A stretch of 8,573 nucleotides of DNA from Solirubrobacteraceae bacterium (GTDB taxonomy: Bacteria; Actinomycetota; Thermoleophilia; Solirubrobacterales; Solirubrobacteraceae): contig JAICJK010000077.1 of the NCBI GenBank assembly GCA_025928415.1, positions 1-8,573 on the forward strand, in the 5' to 3' direction. Positions 1 to 5,711 of the stretch are shown here, piece by piece. Numbering within the stretch: the stretch's first letter is position 1; each line of letters begins with the position of its first letter. The notes under the pieces were generated by a model. The model was not told the DNA's origin. It saw only the letters and a list, made by a program, of their open reading frames with translations, and did not search any database. A program made the position numbers and the translations under genes.

Positions 1-1088
1 CCGAGCTGCGCGACGCCGCGCCGAAGGTGTCCTTCAAGGACATGCGCAAGGTGCTCGAACGCGAGTACGGGGAGCCGATCGAGGACGTGTTCGCGACCTT
101 CGACCCGGTGCCGATCGCCGCGGCGTCGATCGGGCAGGTCTACCGCGCGCGCCTGGAGGACGGACGCGACGTCGCGGTCAAGGTCCAGTACCCCGGCGTC
201 GCCGCGGCGGTCCGGGCCGACATGCAGAACCTGGGGATGATCCTGCGGCTCATGAAGTCGGTCGCCCCCGGGCTGGACCCGAAGGCGCTCGGCGAGGAGA
301 TCCGCTCGCGCATCGACGAGGAGCTCGACTACGAGCTCGAGGCCGCCAACCAGCGCGCGCTGTCGCGCGTGTTCCGCGGCCACCCGTTCATCGTCATCCC
401 GGATGTGGTGACGTCGCTGTCGCACGAGCGGGTGATCGTCTCGGAGTACGTCCAGGGCCGCGGCTTCGAGGAGGTCAAGCAGCTCCCGCAGGACGAGCGC
501 GACCGGATCGGCGAGATCGTCTTCCGCTTCTACTTCGGGTGCATGTACCGCCACCACCAGTTCAGCGGCGACCCGCACCCGGGCAACTGCCTGCTGCTGG
601 ACGACCACCGGATGGCCTTCCTGGACTTCGGGCTGTTCAAGCGGATCCGCCCCGAGGTCGCCGAGTTCGAGCTGCAGGTCCAGCGGCTCGGCATCGAGGG
701 GCGCGGCCAGGAGCTCCTCGACCTGCTGCACGGCGCGGGCTGGATCAGCGATCCCCGCCACTACACGCCGGACGGCATCGTCGAGCAGTTCCGGGACTTC
801 ACCTGGTGGTACACGGTCGACGAGGAGGTCCAGCTCGAGCCCGAGATCGCCACCCAGGTGATGATCGAGATGAGCGACCCGCGCTCGACCTACTTCGGGA
901 AGATGCGCCACGAGACGCTCCCGCCCGACCACCTCTTCGGGCGGCGCCTGGAGATGCTCACGCTGGCGGTGATGTCGCAGCTGCGCGCCAAGGGCAACTG
1001 GCACCGCATCGCGCGCGAGTGGATCTACGGCGAGGCGCCGGTGACGGACCTCGGCCGCGCCGAGGCGGCCTTCCTCGCCCGCGCATGA
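1..1088 (+). CDS. ABC1/ADCK (UbiB-like) atypical kinase family protein, 5' partial
   Basis: This is the C-terminal part (about 361 codons, frame beginning at base 3) of an ABC1/ADCK/UbiB-family protein-kinase-like ATPase. Members support isoprenoid-quinone or other lipid metabolism at membranes; the substrate here is unknown. Visible kinase-fold elements are the Ala-rich nucleotide loop AAASIGQV (117-140), the VAIK-type lysine in VAVKVQ (Lys codon 180-182), the EELDYELEAANQ helix near 315-350, the catalytic-loop-like SGDPHPGN (564-587) and the metal-binding LDFG (DFG at 624-632). The frame is open to the left edge and reads ELRDAAPKVSFKD, the usual lead-in before the Ala-rich loop. The GTG at 27 is therefore internal, and the true start, with the family's KxGQ motif, lies upstream of the window. 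The stop overlaps the next ATG (ATGA), which points to translational coupling. The family assignment is firm; the physiological role is not. Confidence 0.93.
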   Translation, partial: ELRDAAPKVSFKDMRKVLEREYGEPIEDVFATFDPVPIAAASIGQVYRARLEDGRDVAVKVQYPGVAAAVRADMQNLGMILRLMKSVAPGLDPKALGEEIRSRIDEELDYELEAANQRALSRVFRGHPFIVIPDVVTSLSHERVIVSEYVQGRGFEEVKQLPQDERDRIGEIVFRFYFGCMYRHHQFSGDPHPGNCLLLDDHRMAFLDFGLFKRIRPEVAEFELQVQRLGIEGRGQELLDLLHGAGWISDPRHYTPDGIVEQFRDFTWWYTVDEEVQLEPEIATQVMIEMSDPRSTYFGKMRHETLPPDHLFGRRLEMLTLAVMSQLRAKGNWHRIAREWIYGEAPVTDLGRAEAAFLARA

Positions 1089-1804
1089 GCGCGCGCCGGC
1101 GGCTCGCCACGCTGGCGGCCGCGCTGCTCGCGGCGGTGGTGCTGCTCGCCCTGTCGGGCTCGCTGTCGGTCGACCGGGTGCGGGGCTGGGCGGACGGCTA
1201 CGGCGCGGCCGGGCCGCTCGTGTTCGTCGCGCTGTCGGCGTCGCTGACCGTCATCTTCTTCCCGGGGCCGCTGCTGGCCGGCGCCAGCGGGCTGCTGTTC
1301 GGGACCGCGGTCGGGACGCCGGTGTCGCTGGTCGCGGCGACGCTCGGGGCGTCGCTGGCCTTCTGCCTCGGGCGCTGGTGGGCGCACGACGCGGTCGAGG
1401 AGATCGCGGGCCCGCGCACGCGGGCGCTGCGGGCCTGGGTCGGGCGCAAGGGCTTCCTCGCGGTCCTCTACGCTCGGATCGCGCCGGGCATGCCCTACAA
1501 CGTCGTCAACTACGCGGCCGGCCTGACCCCGGTCCGGCTGGCCACCTTCGCGGCGGCGACGGCGATCGGCGCCGCCCCGCGGGCCTTCGCCTACACCGCG
1601 CTCGGCGGCCAGCTCGGATCGTTCTCCTCGTGGCAGACCGTGGTCGCCGCGTCGGTCCTGGCCGCGATGGCAGTGATCGGGCTCGGCCTCGCGGCGCGCG
1701 ATCCGGAGATCCGCGGCGCGCTCGGCGCCGCGGTGCTCAGGGGAGGGTCTGGACCTGGAAGAGGCTCGTCGTCCCGGGACGACCGCTCGGCAGGCCCGCG
1801 GTGA
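1085..1804 (+). CDS. TVP38/TMEM64-family (VTT domain) membrane protein
   Basis: A 239-residue integral membrane protein of the TVP38/TMEM64 (VTT, DedA-like) family, whose members are thought to act as lipid scramblases or lipid/ion transporters; the specific function is not known. A basic start (MSARRR) is followed by a first hydrophobic helix (about 8-25). The family core follows: SLTVIFFPGPLLAGASGLLFG (about 53-73), GTPVSLVAATLGASLAF (77-93), then RIAPGMPYNVVNYAAG (131-146), which matches the conserved R-xx-P-xx-P-[FY]-N-xx-N-Y-xx-G motif. A last membrane helix lies near 185-207. ATG 1085 overlaps the TGA of the kinase gene, which fixes the start and implies coupled translation. The last 23 or so residues (Gly/Ser/Arg-rich, no family similarity) are read from DNA that is antisense to the end of pyk. 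This overlap is unusual, and the tail is probably dispensable. Confidence 0.9.
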   Translation: MSARRRLATLAAALLAAVVLLALSGSLSVDRVRGWADGYGAAGPLVFVALSASLTVIFFPGPLLAGASGLLFGTAVGTPVSLVAATLGASLAFCLGRWWAHDAVEEIAGPRTRALRAWVGRKGFLAVLYARIAPGMPYNVVNYAAGLTPVRLATFAAATAIGAAPRAFAYTALGGQLGSFSSWQTVVAASVLAAMAVIGLGLAARDPEIRGALGAAVLRGGSGPGRGSSSRDDRSAGPR

Positions 1805-3155
1805 TGCCGACGCGCATCCCGGACTCGCACCAGCCGAGCTCCACGACGCGCCGCCCGGCCTCGGCGATGAGCTCCTCGGTGACCTCGAAGCGCGGCATCG
1901 AGGCCGCGCGCACGCCCCACATGAGCCCGCAGCGGCGCACGGTCTCGCGCCCGGGGGACAGCGCGTAGATCGGGACCGTCGGGCGGTGCGCGCTGACCAG
2001 CCGCACGCTGCGCCCCGAAAGCGTCGGGATCACGAGCGCGTCGAGGTTGAGCTCGTGGGCGGCGACGCACGCGCTGTGCGCGACGGTGTAGGCCGGGTCG
2101 CGCTCGTCGCGGGCCACGCGCTTCTCGATCCACTCCTCGTAGGGCGCCTCGCGCTCGGTCACGCGGGCCACCGCGTCCATCATCGCGATCGCCCCCACCG
2201 GATGCGCGCCCACCGCGGTCTCCTGCGAGAGCATCACGGCGTCGGTGCCGTCGAGGATCGCGTTGGCGACGTCGGCGACCTCGGCGCGGGTGGGCCGCGA
2301 GGAGGTGACCATCGAGTCGAGCATCTGCGTCGCGGTGATCGACGGGCGCGCGAGCGAGCCCGCGAGCTTGAGCAGGCGCTTCTGGACCATCGGCACCTCC
2401 TCGATCGGCAGCTCGATCCCCAGGTCCCCGCGGGCGACCATCACGCAGTCCGCGGCCTTGACGATCTCGACGGCGCGCGCCACGGCCTGCGGCTTCTCGA
2501 TCTTCGCGATCAGCGGGGTGCGCGTGTGCTCGCGGACGAACTCGATCTCCTCCGGGCGCCGCACGAACGACACGGCGACGAGGTCGACGCCGATCTCCAT
2601 GCCGGCGCGCAGGTGGGCGAGGTCCTCGTCGGGGACGGCGGGCAGCTCGGCGGCCTCGCCGGGCAGGTTGAGCCCCTGCCGCGAGGCCACGGTGCCGCCG
2701 ATCTCGACCTCCGCGTCGATCTCGCTCTCGCCGGTGCGGACGTGCACGGCGCGCAGCCGCACGGCGCCGTCGGAGAGGTAGAGGACGTCGCCGACCGCGA
2801 CGGCCCGGGCCAGCCCGCCCCAGGAGATCCACAGGCGGCTCGCCGTCCCGACGTGCCCGTCCCCGTCCCCGCAGGCGATCGTGAGCGTGTCGCCGGGCTT
2901 GAGCTCGACCCTGTCGTGCTCGATCGGCCCGATGCGCAGCTTGGGCCCCGGCAGGTCCTGCAGCAGCGCGACGGGCCGCCCCGCGCGCTCGGCGGCGCGG
3001 CGCACGCGGGTCGCGGTCTCGGCGTGCTGCTCGTGGGTGCCGTGGCTGAAGTTCAGCCGCGCGACGTCCATGCCGGCGCGCACCATGGCGAGGAGGACCT
3101 CGGGGTCCGAGGACGCCGGGCCGATGGTGGCGACGATCTTGGTGCGGCGGCGCAT
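1737..3155 (-). CDS. pyk: Pyruvate kinase
   Basis: Pyruvate kinase transfers phosphate from phosphoenolpyruvate to ADP, giving pyruvate and ATP in the last step of glycolysis (cytoplasm, usually a tetramer). With ATG 3155 the protein has 472 residues, the usual bacterial length. Visible motifs are RRTKIVATIGPAS at the N-terminus, RLNFSHG (33-39; Asn/Ser cation ligands), LLQDLPGPKLR (64-74; Asp67), a B domain of about 80-160, the catalytic Lys in IAKIEK (K218, E220), ARGDLG (241-246; Mg-binding Asp244), TATQMLDSM (274-282), and a complete C-terminal domain ending ITAGLPSGRPGTTSLFQV. MLSQETAVG (308-316) carries Gln where most homologues have Gly. In-frame ATGs at 3170 and 3203 are possible, but the family begins at the chosen Met, and a -10-like box covers the 3170 ATG. 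No Shine-Dalgarno site is visible. The gene is convergent with the VTT gene (68-bp overlap) and divergent from the hydrolase gene. Confidence 0.96.
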   Translation of the reverse strand: MRRRTKIVATIGPASSDPEVLLAMVRAGMDVARLNFSHGTHEQHAETATRVRRAAERAGRPVALLQDLPGPKLRIGPIEHDRVELKPGDTLTIACGDGDGHVGTASRLWISWGGLARAVAVGDVLYLSDGAVRLRAVHVRTGESEIDAEVEIGGTVASRQGLNLPGEAAELPAVPDEDLAHLRAGMEIGVDLVAVSFVRRPEEIEFVREHTRTPLIAKIEKPQAVARAVEIVKAADCVMVARGDLGIELPIEEVPMVQKRLLKLAGSLARPSITATQMLDSMVTSSRPTRAEVADVANAILDGTDAVMLSQETAVGAHPVGAIAMMDAVARVTEREAPYEEWIEKRVARDERDPAYTVAHSACVAAHELNLDALVIPTLSGRSVRLVSAHRPTVPIYALSPGRETVRRCGLMWGVRAASMPRFEVTEELIAEAGRRVVELGWCESGMRVGITAGLPSGRPGTTSLFQVQTLP

Positions 3156-3165
3156 GGGCGCAGCG

Positions 3166-3171
3166 AACATA
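3166..3171 (-). promoter_or_regulatory. Candidate -10 box of a leaderless pyk promoter
   Basis: On the minus strand TATGTT (4 of 6 matches to TATAAT) ends 10 nt before the pyk ATG at 3155. It is almost the only A/T-rich hexamer in a very GC-rich gap. A transcript starting 6-9 nt downstream would have at most a few bases of leader, which fits the lack of a Shine-Dalgarno site. No convincing -35 is seen at 16-18 nt. This is inference from position and composition only. Confidence 0.3.
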
Positions 3172-3204
3172 GCGCCCGGCCCCGCCGGTCCCCGCCGGCG
3201 CAAC

Positions 3205-3222
3205 GCCGTCGCCGTCGCCGTC
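3205..3222 (+). repeat. Short tandem repeat (GCCGTC)x3 in the pyk/hydrolase intergenic region
   Basis: Three perfect 6-bp units GCCGTC, followed by a partial GCC, lie in the 98-bp gap (3156-3253) between the divergent pyk and hydrolase genes. Nearby, CCCCGCCGG also occurs twice (about 3180-3199). This is low-complexity GC-rich DNA upstream of both genes. It may have no function, or it could vary in copy number by slippage. Confidence 0.6.
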
Positions 3223-3253
3223 GCCGGCCTGCCCGGCGTGGCACCATCGGCCC

Positions 3254-4045
3254 ATGTCCGCCCCGCCCAGCGCCCCGGTGACCGTCCAGACCGTCGGAGG
3301 CCCGACGGCAGTGCTCGGGGTGGGCGGCCTGCGGGTGATCATCGACCCGACGTTCGACCCGCCGCAGGCCTACGGGCGCCCCGGGGCCCCCGCGCTGGTC
3401 AAGACCACCGGCCCCGCGCTCCCGCCCAGCGCGCTGGGCCCGCTGGACCTGGCCCTGGTCTCGCACGACCACCATCCCGACAACCTCGACGCCGCGGGAC
3501 GCGAGCTGCTGTCCTCGGTCCCGATCGTGCTGACCACCCGGGACGGCGCCGAGCGGCTCGGCGGCGTGGCGCAGGGCCTCGCGCCGTGGGAGTTCCAGGA
3601 GGTTCCCCGCCCGGGCGGGGGCAGCCTGCGCGTGACCGCCCTGCCCGCTCAGCACGGCCCCGACGGCACCGACCACCTCATGGGCCCGGTCATCGGCTTC
3701 CACCTCGCCGGCGACGGGCTGCCGGGCATCTACGTCAGCGGGGACAACGCGTCGCTGGACGTCGTCCGGCAGATCGCCGAGCGGGCCGGCCCGATCGACA
3801 TCGCGATCCTGTTCGCCGGCGGCGCCGCGCTGCCCGAGCGCTTCGACGGCGCCCTGCTGACGCTGGGCAACTCCGGGGCGGCGCAGGCGGCGCGGATCCT
3901 GGGGGCCCGCACCGTGGTCCCCGTCCACCACGACGGCTGGGAGCACTTCTCGCAGGACCTCGCGGGGCTGGAACGCGCCTTCGCCGGCGCGGGCCTGACC
4001 GACCGCCTGCGCGTGGTCGCGGCGGGCGACGTCGCCACGATCTGA
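3254..4045 (+). CDS. MBL-fold metallo-hydrolase (UlaG/RomA-like, Lactamase_B_2 type)
   Basis: A 263-residue soluble metallo-beta-lactamase-fold hydrolase of the UlaG/RomA/NAPE-PLD-like group. It opens with the beta strands VTVQTVGGPTAVLGVGGLRVIIDPTFDPP (about 9-37); IIDP(T) before the first metal loop is typical of this group. The metal-binding loop reads SHDHHPDN (70-77), a variant of HxHxDH with Asn replacing the last His. Further likely ligands are His134 (PAQHG), Asp164 (SGDN) and His225/His226 (PVHHDGW). There is no signal peptide, so it should be cytoplasmic. The substrate cannot be told from sequence. It starts 98 bp from pyk on the opposite strand, with no clear Shine-Dalgarno site before the ATG (possibly leaderless), and ends 13 bp before the convergent exporter stop. 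It appears to be monocistronic. The fold assignment is confident; the activity is not. Confidence 0.88.
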   Translation: MSAPPSAPVTVQTVGGPTAVLGVGGLRVIIDPTFDPPQAYGRPGAPALVKTTGPALPPSALGPLDLALVSHDHHPDNLDAAGRELLSSVPIVLTTRDGAERLGGVAQGLAPWEFQEVPRPGGGSLRVTALPAQHGPDGTDHLMGPVIGFHLAGDGLPGIYVSGDNASLDVVRQIAERAGPIDIAILFAGGAALPERFDGALLTLGNSGAAQAARILGARTVVPVHHDGWEHFSQDLAGLERAFAGAGLTDRLRVVAAGDVATI

Positions 4046-4058
4046 GCGGCCGGGCTCG

Positions 4059-5576
4059 TCATCGCGCCGGCGCGGCCTCGGCGGCCGCGGCCGCGGCGGC
4101 GGCGGGCGGGCGGCGCATCACCACGACGACCACCAGCACGGCGAGGGCGAGCAGCACCACCGAGCCGGCGAGCGACGTCGCGACGGCGTGGGCCATCACG
4201 TGCCTGGCCTGCTCGGCCGCCGACGCGCCGGCGACCTGGTGGCGCGCCGCGGCGTGGCCCGCGGCGGCGAACACGGCGACGAGCGCCCCGAGCCCCAGCG
4301 ACCCGCCGAGCTGGTGGGCGACGTTGACCAGGCCCGACGCCGCGCCGGCGTCCTCCGGCGCGACCCCGGCGATCCCCGCCGCCGTCAGCGGCGTGAGGGC
4401 CACCCCCATGCCGGCGCCGAGCAGCACCAGCGGCATGGCGATCTGCGGGAAGTACGCCGTGCCGTCCCCGAGGCGGCTCAGCCACGCCATCCCGGCGAGG
4501 GCGACCAGCAGCCCGCCGGTGAGCATCCGGACGTCGCCGAAGCGCACGATCAGCCGCGGCACCACGCGCACGGTCGCGAACATCACGACGGTCATCGGCA
4601 GGAAGGCCAGCCCGGCCTGCAGCGGGTTGAAGCCGAGGACGCCCTGCAGGAACTGGGTCAGGAAGAAGAACATCGCGAACAGGCCGCTGACGACGAGGAT
4701 CCGCGCGGCGTAGGCGCCGGAGCGCGCGCGGCTGGCGAACAGGTGCAGGGGCGTGATCGGCTGCTCGGCGCGCAGCTCGACCAGGACGAACGCGGTGAGC
4801 AGCACGGCGCCCGCGAGGAACGAGGCGACGGTGCCGCGCTCCCCCCAGCCGTCGGACGCGGCCCGCACGAACCCGTAGACGAGCGCGGTCATGCCGAGGG
4901 TGGAGGTCGCCGCCCCGGCGAGGTCGAAGCGGCCGGCGCGCCGCGGCGTCTCGGGCAGCACGCGGGGGGCCAGCCAGATCAGCGCGAGGCCGATCGGCAC
5001 GTTGATGAACAGCCCGCAGCGCCAGGAGATCCAGTCGGTCAGCATCCCGCCGAGCACGAGGCCGACGCTGCCGCCGCCGCCGGCGACCGCGCCGTAGGCC
5101 GCGATCGCGCGGGTGCGCTCCTGACCCTCGCGGAAGCTGACGGTCAGCAGCGCGAGCGTGGACGGCGCGGCGATCGCGGCGCCGACGCCCTGCACCGCGC
5201 GCGCGGCGAGCAGCCACGCGGCCGACTGCGCCAGGCCGCCGAGCAGCGACGCGGTGGTGAACACGAGGATGCCGGCCACGAGGGTCCGGCGGCGGCCGAG
5301 GATGTCCCCGGCCCGGGCGCCGAGCAGCAGCAGGCCGCCGAAGCTGAGGGTGTACGCGTTCTGCACCCACGACAGGCCGGTGGGCGAGAAGCCGAAGGCC
5401 CGCCGGATGTCCGGCAGCGCGGTGATCACCACCGAGACGTCGAGGATGATCATCAGGTAGCAGGTGAGGATCACGCCCAGGACCAGCGTGGAGCTCCCGG
5501 AGTCCCGGGGCGGGGAGGGGCGAGGCGTTGTGAACCGGCGCGCGGGGACGCGCTCGAGCAGCGTGGACGTCGTCAT
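4059..5576 (-). CDS. MFS transporter, DHA2 (EmrB/QacA-type) 14-TM drug:H+ antiporter
   Basis: A 505-residue major-facilitator exporter of the DHA2 family, which expels cationic or lipophilic compounds, antibiotics or metabolites in exchange for protons across the inner membrane. After a Pro/Arg-rich cytoplasmic N-terminus (1-29), TM1 carries LDVSVVITALP (45-55), the DHA2 motif D1 with its conserved Asp46. Motif A is GARAGDILGRRR (86-97), motif B ARAVQGVGAA (125-134), motif C GAVAGGGGSVGLVLGG (162-177), and WRCGLFINVPIG (185-196) is the family's TM6 signature. Many further hydrophobic helices run to VVLLALAVLVVVVVM near the C-terminus, consistent with 14 TMs. The protein ends in an Ala-rich, low-complexity tail. 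It is divergent from a TetR-family gene, and three palindromes lie between them, so it is very likely repressed by that regulator and induced by a transported compound. Only a weak purine stretch (AAAGGG, 10 nt before ATG) serves as ribosome site. The substrate is not predictable. Confidence 0.95.
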   Translation of the reverse strand: MTTSTLLERVPARRFTTPRPSPPRDSGSSTLVLGVILTCYLMIILDVSVVITALPDIRRAFGFSPTGLSWVQNAYTLSFGGLLLLGARAGDILGRRRTLVAGILVFTTASLLGGLAQSAAWLLAARAVQGVGAAIAAPSTLALLTVSFREGQERTRAIAAYGAVAGGGGSVGLVLGGMLTDWISWRCGLFINVPIGLALIWLAPRVLPETPRRAGRFDLAGAATSTLGMTALVYGFVRAASDGWGERGTVASFLAGAVLLTAFVLVELRAEQPITPLHLFASRARSGAYAARILVVSGLFAMFFFLTQFLQGVLGFNPLQAGLAFLPMTVVMFATVRVVPRLIVRFGDVRMLTGGLLVALAGMAWLSRLGDGTAYFPQIAMPLVLLGAGMGVALTPLTAAGIAGVAPEDAGAASGLVNVAHQLGGSLGLGALVAVFAAAGHAAARHQVAGASAAEQARHVMAHAVATSLAGSVVLLALAVLVVVVVMRRPPAAAAAAAAEAAPAR

Positions 5577-5638
5577 GCGGAGGAGACCCTTTCGGGCGGG
5601 TGGGGCGGGCGATAAAGTGGAGGCGTCCTCCAGAACAT
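5573..5638 (-). CDS. Possible 21-codon proline-rich leader ORF upstream of the MFS gene
   Basis: In the predicted 5' leader of the exporter mRNA an ATG at 5638 opens a 21-residue frame beginning MFWRTPPLYRPPHPPE. It has three Pro-Pro pairs and ends in a TGA that overlaps the exporter ATG (ATGA). Such an arrangement would allow translational coupling or stall-dependent control. There is no good Shine-Dalgarno site: the nearest GGAGG is 13 nt upstream and near the predicted transcript start. In DNA this rich in G+C, such frames often arise by chance. I report it as a candidate only. Confidence 0.2.
   Translation of the reverse strand: MFWRTPPLYRPPHPPERVSSA
5618..5632. promoter_or_regulatory. 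Palindromic operator O1, TGGAGG-CGT-CCTCCA
   Basis: A perfect 6+3+6 inverted repeat centred at 5625, the copy nearest the exporter gene (42 bp from its ATG). It shares the GGAGG-N3-CCTCC core with two further copies at 25 and 49 bp. The likely ligand is the divergently encoded TetR-family repressor. It lies downstream of the predicted exporter transcription start, so it could act as a roadblock site and, in RNA, could form a 6-bp hairpin. Confidence 0.8.
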
Positions 5639-5639
5639 C

Positions 5640-5668
5640 TTGTGGAGGGTGCCTCCGGTTACTATACG
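5640..5668 (+). promoter_or_regulatory. Candidate tetR promoter overlapping the exporter promoter
   Basis: Plus strand: TTGTGG (5640-5645), 17-nt spacer, TATACG (5663-5668). An alternative -10, TACTAT at 5660-5665, has the conserved TA---T pattern but a short spacer. Either shares its -10 region with the divergent exporter promoter. Operator O2 overlaps the -35 and spacer, and O3 the -10 and start, which would make the regulator autorepressing. The hexamers are weak, so this is tentative. Confidence 0.35.
5643..5657. promoter_or_regulatory. Palindromic operator O2, TGGAGG-GTG-CCTCCG
   Basis: The second copy of the operator has a perfect GGAGG/CCTCC core (5644-5648 and 5652-5656) with one mismatched outer pair, centred at 5650. 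It covers the predicted transcription start of the exporter and the -35/spacer of a candidate tetR promoter. Binding here would block both genes. Confidence 0.78.
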
Positions 5669-5689
5669 GAGGTATCCTCCGTTTTGCAA
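5661..5689 (-). promoter_or_regulatory. Sigma-70-type promoter of the MFS exporter gene
   Basis: Minus strand: -35 TTGCAA at 5684-5689 (4 of 6 to TTGACA), a 17-nt spacer, and -10 TATAGT at 5661-5666 (5 of 6 to TATAAT). This is an exceptional match in such GC-rich DNA. Transcription would start near 5654, giving a leader of roughly 78 nt before ATG 5576. Operator O3 occupies the spacer, O2 the start site and O1 the early leader, so repression by the neighbouring TetR-type protein is expected. Confidence 0.75.
5666..5682. promoter_or_regulatory. Palindromic operator O3, ACGGAGG-TAT-CCTCCGT
   Basis: The longest copy, with perfect 7-bp arms around TAT, is centred at 5674, 24 bp from O2. It fills the spacer between the exporter's -35 (5684-5689) and -10 (5661-5666) boxes almost exactly, a position where a bound repressor excludes RNA polymerase. 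It is probably the primary TetR-family binding site. Confidence 0.85.
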
Positions 5690-5697
5690 GCAGCGCC

Positions 5698-5701
5698 GGA
5701 G
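5698..5701 (+). promoter_or_regulatory. Shine-Dalgarno site deciding the TTG start of the TetR gene
   Basis: GGAG (within CCGGAGATC) lies 10 nt before TTG 5712. The upstream in-frame alternatives (for example TTG 5640) would put the promoter and operators inside the coding region and add a stretch that is not conserved in the family. Confidence 0.5.
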
Positions 5702-5711
5702 ATCAGTCCCG

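Noticed and set aside
27..29. GTG as the start of the ABC1/UbiB gene
   Set aside because: The frame continues open to the edge with family-like sequence, and the KxGQ region expected upstream is missing, so the gene is cut by the window.
3168..3203. Upstream ATGs (3170, 3203) for pyk
   Set aside because: The added residues are Gly/Pro/Ala-rich and not part of the family. The 3170 ATG lies in a probable -10 box. They remain possible but are less likely.
3239..3244. TGGCAC before the MBL gene as part of a sigma-54 promoter
   Set aside because: The matching -12 element (TTGC) is absent at the required distance, so this is a chance hexamer.
1986..3281. Long open plus-strand frames opposite pyk (about 1986-3281 and 2245-2781)
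   Set aside because: They are antisense shadows of pyruvate kinase, whose motifs are continuous. The products are Arg/Gly/His-rich with no recognisable domain.
1591..3342. A 583-codon minus-strand frame overlapping pyk and the VTT gene
   Set aside because: It is out of frame with pyk and almost all Arg/Ala/Gly, an artefact of high G+C.
3730..5615. Long frames on both strands across the exporter gene
   Set aside because: They are shadows of the MFS gene. Only the 4059-5576 frame gives membrane helices and MFS motifs.
5640..5642. TTG 5640 as the start of the TetR gene
   Set aside because: It would place operators O2 and O3 and the promoter inside the coding region and add an unconserved stretch of 24 residues. 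TTG 5712 has GGAG upstream.
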